Virus record (IMG/VR): IMGVR_UViG_3300024273_000202
Coordinates: 1 to 21,342 of that record
Direction: 5' to 3' (one strand)
From: a virus
Length of the DNA stretch: 21,342 nt
Part shown: positions 12,784 to 18,803 of the stretch, piece after piece
Position numbering within the stretch: position 1 is the first letter of the stretch
How the letters are laid out: each line of letters starts with the position of its first letter
Position numbers and translations under genes: made by a program
Notes under the pieces: model-generated
What the model saw: only the letters and a program-made list of their open reading frames with translations
Database searches by the model: none
Told to the model about the DNA's origin: nothing

Positions 12784-14319
12784 ATGCATAACGGAACAGC
12801 TCAGCAACTATATCACAAACTAGAAGGACAGCGGTGGAGTTATCTCGACCGAGCTAGACAGTGTTCTAAACTGACTATTCCTTATGTGATGCCCGACGAA
12901 GGCTTTAATAGCCACTCACGGCTCGAAACACCCTTTCAAGGCGTTGGGGCGCGTGGAGTAAATAACCTCGCATCTAAACTACTGTTGGCACTCTTACCCC
13001 CCAACGCCCCCTTCTTTCGTCTTAATATAGACAAGTACAAACTACAAGCTGAAGGCTCACCAGATGAAGTAATCAGTGGTATCGAGACTGCTCTCCAACA
13101 AGTCGAAGAGGCTGTGATGGATGAGGTCAGTCGAGAGAGTTATCGCGTAGCTCTTCATGAAGCGCTCAAGCATCTTATCATTGCAGGCAATGCTCTGGTA
13201 TACCTACCTGACGAAGGCGGTATGCGCATCTTCCACCTTGATCGTTATGTTGTAGAGCGTGACCCTATGGGTAACATTCTCTATGTAGCTACAAAGGAAA
13301 CAATTTCCTATGCTGCTTTATCAGAAGAGATGAGAGCGGTTGTCGGTGCTTCGGGTGAATCTCCTAATGATGACCTGCATGTCTACACGGCTGTGTGTCG
13401 TAAAGAAAATGGATGGCGTGTCTACCAAGATATTAACGGTGAGTTAATCCCTTCCTCGGAAGGCTTCTACGCTTTAGATAAGAATCCTTTTATCCCTTTA
13501 CGTTTCTCCCGTGTTGACGGTGAGAGCTATGGTCGAGGATATGTCGAAGAGTATCTAGGAGATATGCAGTCGCTTGAGAAACTTACACAAGCTATTGTTG
13601 AAGGGTCAGCTGCTGCGGCTAAGGTCTTGTTCCTTGTTAATCCTAATGGAACGACACGCGCAGCTACATTAGCTCAATCCCCTAATGGCGCTATCGCACA
13701 GGGAAATGCTCAGGATGTTTCAGTTCTGCAGCTCAACAAGTTTAATGACTTTCGTGTAGCTCAAGAAACGATTGCAACAATCAAAGACCGACTAGGTCAT
13801 GCTTTCCTTCTCACCTCTGGTGTCGTTCGTAATGCTGAACGAGTTACCGCTGAAGAGATCCGCATGCTTAGTATGGAACTTGAGACAGCCCTCGGTGGTT
13901 TGTATTCCCTCTTAAGTACCGAGCTTCAGCTTCCTATGGTTAACCGTATTATGACGGTTATGAACAAGCGTAAGGCACTACCTAAGCTTCCGAAAGATCT
14001 TATTAATCCTGTTATCATTACAGGTGTTGAGGCTCTTGGTCGCGGTAATGATCTACAAAAGCTGGACATGTTCCTTGCAGGAGCTAGTCAAGTCGTAGGG
14101 CCAGACGCCACAGCACAATTTGTAAACGTAGCTGAATACTTCTCACGCCGTGCTACAGCTTTGGGTATTAAGACCGCTGGGCTGATTAAGACACAAGAGG
14201 AGATTGAAGCAGAACAACAACAAGCTCAACAGATGCAGATGGTACAGAGCCTAGGGCCACAAGGAATTAAGGCTATCTCTGACCAACAACAAAACCAACC
14301 AACAGTAGAACAACAATAA
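12784..14319 (+). CDS. 8: Portal (head-tail connector) protein, T7 gp8-like
   Basis: This is the dodecameric portal that nucleates the prohead, docks the packaging motor and connects to the tail. It has 511 residues against 536 in T7. Matching blocks include RARQCSKLTIPY near 23-34, GVGARGVNNLASKLLLALLP at 53-72, EALKHLIIAGNALVYLP, DGESYGRGYVEEYLGD at 245-260, ERVTAEEIR at 352-360 and LGGLYSLLSTELQLP. The C-terminus is a Gln-rich tail, ending VEQQ, which is common in podovirus portals. The gene follows the 131-residue membrane protein by 5 bases, with the leader AAATAAATTTT and no Shine-Dalgarno site. The scaffold gene follows 14 bases downstream. Confidence 0.96.
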   Translation: MHNGTAQQLYHKLEGQRWSYLDRARQCSKLTIPYVMPDEGFNSHSRLETPFQGVGARGVNNLASKLLLALLPPNAPFFRLNIDKYKLQAEGSPDEVISGIETALQQVEEAVMDEVSRESYRVALHEALKHLIIAGNALVYLPDEGGMRIFHLDRYVVERDPMGNILYVATKETISYAALSEEMRAVVGASGESPNDDLHVYTAVCRKENGWRVYQDINGELIPSSEGFYALDKNPFIPLRFSRVDGESYGRGYVEEYLGDMQSLEKLTQAIVEGSAAAAKVLFLVNPNGTTRAATLAQSPNGAIAQGNAQDVSVLQLNKFNDFRVAQETIATIKDRLGHAFLLTSGVVRNAERVTAEEIRMLSMELETALGGLYSLLSTELQLPMVNRIMTVMNKRKALPKLPKDLINPVIITGVEALGRGNDLQKLDMFLAGASQVVGPDATAQFVNVAEYFSRRATALGIKTAGLIKTQEEIEAEQQQAQQMQMVQSLGPQGIKAISDQQQNQPTVEQQ

Positions 14320-14333
14320 GCGAGGAATAAAAA

Positions 14334-15107
14334 ATGGAACGAGTAGTCATTAACGAATCAACGGAAGATGAAAACATCTCCCTAGAGAAGCAAGAAGCAA
14401 TGCAAGCGGAAGCTCGCCAACAAAGCGGCGGGGCGGAAGAGCGTCCACAATGGCTGGATGATAAGTTTAAAAGCCCTGAAGAACTAGCTAAAGCATACAA
14501 CGAATTACAATCTAAACTAGGAGAGAACACACCGCCCAATGAGAGCGCAACTACTGAACCTATTGAAGAAAACCCCAGCGAAGCTGAGACTGATAACGAG
14601 CCTTCTCCTCAAATGGACAAAGCAATCAGCAAAGCTAATGGTGAATACGACGAGCGCGGTGAGCTGTCAGACAAGACGTTTATTGCTTTGGAAAAAGCAG
14701 GTCTTCCTAGGGACATGGTTGAAACTTACATCCGTGGTCAAGAAGCTATTGCATTAGGACAAGCCTCTGAAGTTCAAGAGACTGTAGGCGGTAACGCTAA
14801 CTACAGTGCAATGACCGAATGGGCAGGTGAGAATCTTTCAGATGGGGATGTAGATGCATTTAACGCTATAGTAGAAGGAGCCTCAGTTGACCAAGCAAAG
14901 ATGGCCGTTAAAGGTCTCTATGCTCAGTTCCTTGCTGCAGGAGGTAAGCCCCCACAACTTATGCAAGGAGGCACAAGCGGTACAGGTGTAAAGCCTTACA
15001 GCTCAACAGCTCAAATTACAGAAGCAATGAAGGATGCTCGTTATAAAAACGATCCAGCATTCCGTGCTAGTGTTGAACAACGCTTAGCAGTTTCAGATGT
15101 CTTCTAA
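14334..15107 (+). CDS. 9: Capsid assembly scaffolding protein, T7 gp9-like
   Basis: This is the internal scaffold that directs prohead assembly and is then lost. It has 257 residues (T7 gp9: 307), is acidic and rich in predicted helix. Recognisable blocks are PQWLDDKFKSPEELAKAYNE (about 38-57), a long acidic, Pro/Glu-rich linker (about 60-95), NYSAMTEWAGENL near 155-167 and a C-terminal helix from DARYKNDPAFRASVEQRL to the terminal SDVF, the part that in scaffolds contacts the capsid protein. It lies between portal and capsid, the conserved position. A Shine-Dalgarno-like GAGG sits about 10 bases before the ATG, in contrast to most genes here, which fits a high-copy product. Confidence 0.9.
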   Translation: MERVVINESTEDENISLEKQEAMQAEARQQSGGAEERPQWLDDKFKSPEELAKAYNELQSKLGENTPPNESATTEPIEENPSEAETDNEPSPQMDKAISKANGEYDERGELSDKTFIALEKAGLPRDMVETYIRGQEAIALGQASEVQETVGGNANYSAMTEWAGENLSDGDVDAFNAIVEGASVDQAKMAVKGLYAQFLAAGGKPPQLMQGGTSGTGVKPYSSTAQITEAMKDARYKNDPAFRASVEQRLAVSDVF

Positions 15108-15116
15108 ATAAATTTC

Positions 15117-15216
15117 GTCCAAAGAAGCTCTGCAGTAGCGGAAGGCCTGATGCGTCAGGGAACCTTAGCCTAGCAAACCAAAGTAGAAAAGGACAACTAC
15201 TCGTACCACAAGGTAC
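15117..15216 (+). ncRNA. Structured leader of the capsid mRNA (candidate RNA element)
   Basis: The 142-base gap between scaffold and capsid contains three compact hairpins. The first pairs AAGGCCTGA (15142-15150) with TCAGG (15155-15159) and CCTT (15163-15166), with loop TGCG and bulge GAA. The second pairs AGTAG (15182-15186) with CTACT (15197-15201). The third pairs GTACC (15203-15207) with GGTAC (15212-15216), with loop ACAA. GGAC (15191-15194) in the second loop complements GTCC (15117-15120) upstream, which would make a pseudoknot. The capsid ribosome site AAAGGA follows at 15234-15239. RNA processing or translational enhancement are possible roles; no known riboswitch was recognised. 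Confidence 0.4.
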
Positions 15217-15233
15217 AAAACAATAACTAATAT

Positions 15234-15239
15234 AAAGGA
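15234..15239 (+). promoter_or_regulatory. Shine-Dalgarno site of the major capsid gene
   Basis: AAAGGA lies about 10 bases before the capsid ATG, separated by an A/T-only spacer. It is one of only four convincing ribosome sites in the window, matching the need for very high expression. Confidence 0.65.
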
Positions 15240-15249
15240 AAAATAAATT

Positions 15250-16287
15250 ATGGCGTTCTCAAATAACGTAGACCTCAGCGCTAATCGCGTCGGTCAAATC
15301 AACGGAGCAGGCGGTGCAGATGCATTGTTTCTCAAAGTATTCTCTGGTGAGATTCTAACCACTTTCGAGGAATCGAATGTGATGAAGGATTTGCACATGG
15401 TGCGTACTATCCAAAACGGCAAGTCTGCTCAATTCCCTGTAACAGGAATCGCAACAGCTGGTTATCACACAGCAGGTCAGTCTCTTATCGAATCTGATAA
15501 CGGCTACCTGTCTGACATCAAGAAGAACGAGAAGGTTATCACCATCGATGATGTGTTGGTCTCTTCTACGTTCCTTGCTAACATCGACGAGCTTAAGACT
15601 CACTACGACGTTCGTAGCATCTACGCTCAAGAACTCGGTAAGGCACTCGCTAAGCGTTTCGACATTGCTACAATGAAGACTCTCTTCGGTGCTGCACGTT
15701 CGGCTGCTACTATCACTGGTGGCAAGGGCGGCGCTACCGTTACTGGTGCAACTACCAACACTGCTGCAGGTCTCATCGATGCTCTGTTCGCTGTTGCTCA
15801 AACTCTTGACGAGAATGATGCACCAGACGAAGGTCGTTATGCGATCCTCACTCCTGAGCAATACTACACCTTGCTTACTACAGATAACGTTGCTATCAGC
15901 AAGGACTTCGGTCTCGGTGGTAACGTAGCTGCTGGGTCGATCCCAATGGTTGCTGGTATCAAGTTGTTCAAGTCTAACCACTTGTCCGACATCATCGCTC
16001 TTGGTGATGTATCTGGTACAGCTACTGGTGACGGCACTTCGCTGAATGATGTATTCGGTGGAGCTGGTGAAGGCTACAACGGTGACTTCAGTGGCCTCAC
16101 AGGCAGCACTGGTAAAGGCTTCATCGCTGGAACCAAGGAAGCTATCGGTACAGTCAAGCTTCTTGATCTTGCTACCGAGTCTGATTATCAGATCGAGCGT
16201 CAAGGTACACTGTTCGTTGCTAAATATGCAATGGGTCATGGCGTTCTTCGCCCTGAGTGTGCTGTTCAAGTCGTACCAACTGCTTAA
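15250..16287 (+). CDS. 10: Major capsid protein, T7 gp10A-like
   Basis: This is the HK97-fold shell protein. It has 345 residues, the same as T7 gp10A. Matching blocks are ADALFLKVFSGEILTTFE near 18-37, MVRTIQNGKSAQFPV at about 50-64, KKNEKVITIDDVLV, the THYDVRSIYAQELGKALA segment, and near the end GTVKLLDLA and AKYAMGHGVLRPE at 324-336. Codon choice is visibly different from the neighbours, favouring C-ending codons such as TTC, AAC, ATC, GAC and TAC, as expected for the most abundant phage protein. A Shine-Dalgarno site and a structured leader precede it and a strong terminator follows 17 bases after its stop. No slippery site for a gp10B-like extension was found. Confidence 0.97.
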   Translation: MAFSNNVDLSANRVGQINGAGGADALFLKVFSGEILTTFEESNVMKDLHMVRTIQNGKSAQFPVTGIATAGYHTAGQSLIESDNGYLSDIKKNEKVITIDDVLVSSTFLANIDELKTHYDVRSIYAQELGKALAKRFDIATMKTLFGAARSAATITGGKGGATVTGATTNTAAGLIDALFAVAQTLDENDAPDEGRYAILTPEQYYTLLTTDNVAISKDFGLGGNVAAGSIPMVAGIKLFKSNHLSDIIALGDVSGTATGDGTSLNDVFGGAGEGYNGDFSGLTGSTGKGFIAGTKEAIGTVKLLDLATESDYQIERQGTLFVAKYAMGHGVLRPECAVQVVPTA

Positions 16288-16303
16288 TTGTAGTTAACTC
16301 TCT

Positions 16304-16343
16304 GAGCCCCCTTGAGGTCTATCCCTTTTGGGGGCTCTTTTTT
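16304..16343 (+). terminator. Rho-independent terminator after the major capsid gene
   Basis: GAGCCCCC (16304-16311) pairs perfectly with GGGGGCTC (16330-16337), with an 18-base loop. It is followed directly by six T residues (16338-16343) and further A/T sequence. Its place just downstream of the capsid gene matches the T7 late terminator (T-phi), which also follows gene 10. Partial read-through would set capsid transcripts above those of the tail genes. Confidence 0.9.
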
Positions 16344-16402
16344 ATATATACTTATACACACACTTTTTATTTTTAACTGACTAACTTCAATCAAAAACAA
16401 TT

Positions 16403-16780
16403 ATGGCAGATTTCTCACTAAGCGGCACAAGTAATAACCCAAGCGACTGGCTAAACCCCTATAGTTACAATTCGACTTCGGATGGTGTAACCATTGATTT
16501 AACTTCTGTCCTATCTGATGTCGGTGTAACTGACGCCGACTTGGATGCCAGTACAGGCGATGTCCGTTCGGTTTACCTAGCCATAGCAGAAGCTCTTTAT
16601 AAAGCTTATGATGCTAAAGATGACGCAGCAGCTACAACTTCCAACCGTCTTAAAGTCACACGTAGTCGTGTTGTAGATGACACTAACAATATTCGTTATT
16701 CAACTTATACAATCCACATCCAAGAAGACGGCACAGCATCTAATGCTTCCTTTGTTTCTACTGGTGTACGTGGAGAGTAA
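16403..16780 (+). CDS. Protein of unknown function between capsid and tail genes (125 aa)
   Basis: I cannot assign a family. The 125 residues begin with a Ser/Asn/Tyr-rich segment (DFSLSGTSNNPSDWLNPYSY), continue with an acidic stretch VTDADLDASTGDVRSVYLAI that runs into a helix (AEALYKAYDAK), and end in beta-like strands (RYSTYTIHIQEDG) closing with STGVRGE. There is no signal peptide or membrane segment. Its place between the capsid terminator and the tail tubular A gene, where T7 has nothing comparable, suggests a minor virion or decoration protein, inferred from position only. It is separated from the capsid by a strong terminator, so it is either expressed by read-through or from its own promoter. 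No Shine-Dalgarno sequence is present. Confidence 0.6.
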   Translation: MADFSLSGTSNNPSDWLNPYSYNSTSDGVTIDLTSVLSDVGVTDADLDASTGDVRSVYLAIAEALYKAYDAKDDAAATTSNRLKVTRSRVVDDTNNIRYSTYTIHIQEDGTASNASFVSTGVRGE

Positions 16781-16802
16781 CCCTTAATTTTAATATAATA
16801 AT

Positions 16803-18800
16803 ATGCCTGACGTAAATACTGTAGAAACAGAACTTCTCGATGCTATTAATACTGGCTTAAGTAGTCTCGGTGAAACACCTGTAGACGCAGTAGATAGCAC
16901 ATCAACAAACGTTGTCCTAGCTAAACAGATTATTGAGGAAGTTAATAGAGATGTTCAAAGCAAAGGGTGGTGGTTTAATACAGGATTAACGGTTCCTACT
17001 GAAATAACTATTCTTTCTAACACTGGTACAGGAGCTAACGAGAATTTCAATAGTTTACTTCCAGAGGAAGCGCGCCGCTATATCGCTATCCGAGCTTCTC
17101 GTATTCTACAGTCTCGCTTTTTAGGCTCTGAGGATCTTTACAAGTTCTCAATGCTGGAAGAGCAGGTCAGCTATGCTGTATTGACTCAGGCTCATGTACG
17201 CAATGGAGGGGGAGCTACAAGTTTTACCTCCTTCCCAGCTGAGCTTAAAGGAATGGGGATTGAGGAGTTCATGTTCCTTCAAGGGAACGCCGAAGAAAAG
17301 CTCCTTACAATCCGTCTTACAACGGAGTTAAATACAGCTGCTAAGCTTGCTGCTGAGACAGCCCTTATTGGTTCCCAAGAAGAACTAGTAGACACACAGG
17401 TTTTTACTGAGGTTCAAACAGGAATTAAGACTGCCGCTGAGTCTGGTTTAATCACTGCTCAGCAAGCCCTAGTAAGCCAGCAGGTCTTAGAGGCTGTAGC
17501 TAATATCTCAAAGACAGGAGCTGAGACTCTTCTTATCGGTGAGCAAGCTGACCTTTTAACAAAGCAGGTAATAACAGAAGTTCAAAATACTATTAAGGTT
17601 TCCGCAGAGGCGGGACTGATTACCAGCCAACAGGCGCTTGTCAGTCAGCAAGTATTAGAGTCAGTATCCACAATAAACAAACAAACATCTGAAGCAGCGC
17701 TACTAGACGCTCAGGAACTACTCGTAGATGCTCAGAGCTTGGAGCTTACCACTAAAACAGCAGTTGAAATCGCAGTAGAGAAATCTTTCTACGACGGTGT
17801 TGTAGCTGGTACTCAAGATACCTACCGAGACTACGCTGCTGAGATGCGTATGATGGGAGTACAGGAATCTACTTTCCAACAGTTACTTGCTTATAAGAAA
17901 ATTGAAGTGCTGAAGGATGCTGCTAAACTACGGCTATCTACAGCAACAGAAGTAGCGACAGCTGCAGAACTTATTGAGGTAAACAAGATAATGCGTTTTA
18001 TAGGTGAGCCACCTGTAACCGCTGTTAACTCAAACTCTTTGACTTCTGAAACGGTACGCCTGCTACGAGACACATCGGAAGAACTACAAGGCCGTGGCTG
18101 GTGGTTCAACACTGAGAAAGACGTAGAGTTACCAGAAGTAACCGAGTTTGTTGTCTCTGGTGACGGAGGACAGTGGGATGGCATCTATGCATATAATGCC
18201 ACCAACGGGCGCTATGAGCGTACAAACGGTAACAACCTTCACTACTTTAGTAACACTGATACCAACGACACTAACACAGTTGGAACTTGGGTTCTAGCTT
18301 CTGAGCATCCAGCAGGAGTGTACGATGAAACATTTGATTCAAACGTAGGTACAGGAGCATACCCAGACCCTGCTTTGTTTGAGGTAGGCACTCTAGTAGT
18401 AGAACACAGGGTAGCAATTCCCGCAGATGTGATCTCAGTAGAGGCTAATGATTATGATACGATCATTAAAACAATTGGTGGTGTTCGTTATCTGTATGAC
18501 CTCAAAAAGAAATCCTATGAGCATTGGTTACCTGCACCTGTCAAGGCCACAGTTATATACAACCGAGATCTACTTGATCTCCCTCAGAAGTTCCTTGAGT
18601 ATCTAAACGTTCGTGTAGCTCTAATACTTACGGAGCTTTACCCACAGAGCGGTGCTGATCTACAGCGTCTCCCTAAGATGGAAGCAGAGCTGCGTGTTTA
18701 CTTTAAAGATCGTGACTTTGACAATGCTAATTATACAGTCTTTGATAACTACGACACAGCAACTCGTATTGGTATTAACCGTAACTACAATTTATTTTAA
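16803..18800 (+). CDS. 11: Enlarged tail tubular protein A with duplicated gp11-like domain and helical repeats (665 aa)
   Basis: This protein joins the portal to the tail nozzle. T7 gp11 has 196 residues; this one has 665. A first gp11-like region lies at about 8-135: LSSLGETPVDAV, SKGWWFNTG, then EEARRYIAIRASRILQSRFLG and a helix. A second, fuller one lies at about 389-665: ELIEVNKIMRFIGEPPV, GRGWWFNTE, then LPQKFLEYLNVRVALIL. Between them are five 28-residue repeats (182-321) of heptad-like character, flanked by related segments (MGIEEF at 151 and MGVQES at 351). The second copy ends FKDRDFDNANY...NRNYNLF. The extra material could form a second ring or an outward helical bundle; that is inference. 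It has no Shine-Dalgarno site and is followed 3 bases later by tail tubular B. Confidence 0.9.
   Translation: MPDVNTVETELLDAINTGLSSLGETPVDAVDSTSTNVVLAKQIIEEVNRDVQSKGWWFNTGLTVPTEITILSNTGTGANENFNSLLPEEARRYIAIRASRILQSRFLGSEDLYKFSMLEEQVSYAVLTQAHVRNGGGATSFTSFPAELKGMGIEEFMFLQGNAEEKLLTIRLTTELNTAAKLAAETALIGSQEELVDTQVFTEVQTGIKTAAESGLITAQQALVSQQVLEAVANISKTGAETLLIGEQADLLTKQVITEVQNTIKVSAEAGLITSQQALVSQQVLESVSTINKQTSEAALLDAQELLVDAQSLELTTKTAVEIAVEKSFYDGVVAGTQDTYRDYAAEMRMMGVQESTFQQLLAYKKIEVLKDAAKLRLSTATEVATAAELIEVNKIMRFIGEPPVTAVNSNSLTSETVRLLRDTSEELQGRGWWFNTEKDVELPEVTEFVVSGDGGQWDGIYAYNATNGRYERTNGNNLHYFSNTDTNDTNTVGTWVLASEHPAGVYDETFDSNVGTGAYPDPALFEVGTLVVEHRVAIPADVISVEANDYDTIIKTIGGVRYLYDLKKKSYEHWLPAPVKATVIYNRDLLDLPQKFLEYLNVRVALILTELYPQSGADLQRLPKMEAELRVYFKDRDFDNANYTVFDNYDTATRIGINRNYNLF
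17346..17765 (+). repeat. Five tandem 28-codon repeats inside tail tubular protein A
   Basis: Residues 182-209, 210-237, 238-265, 266-293 and 294-321 align without gaps. Shared positions are A-E at 3-4, L-[IL] at 7-8, Q at 11, L-[VL] at 14-15, Q at 18 and often K at 28. Repeats 1 and 3 resemble each other most, as do 2 and 4 (QQALVSQQVLE in both), so a 56-codon unit was probably duplicated. The length of 28 equals four heptads, and the alanine, leucine and glutamine content suits a coiled coil. Confidence 0.9.
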
Positions 18801-18803
18801 ACT

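Noticed and set aside
15146-15162. CTGATG...GGAA in the capsid leader, reminiscent of a hammerhead ribozyme core
   Set aside because: The segment between the two boxes does not form the required stem II in the right register and no flanking stems I and III or cleavage site were found.
15355-16269. Long open frame of 304 codons on the minus strand opposite the capsid gene
   Set aside because: It is a shadow of the strongly biased capsid codons, rich in Ser, Thr and Cys without domain character, and the plus-strand capsid gene is certain.
16240-16300. Possible programmed frameshift producing a gp10B-like longer capsid protein
   Set aside because: No slippery run is visible near the end of the capsid frame, and stops (TAA, TAG) follow closely.
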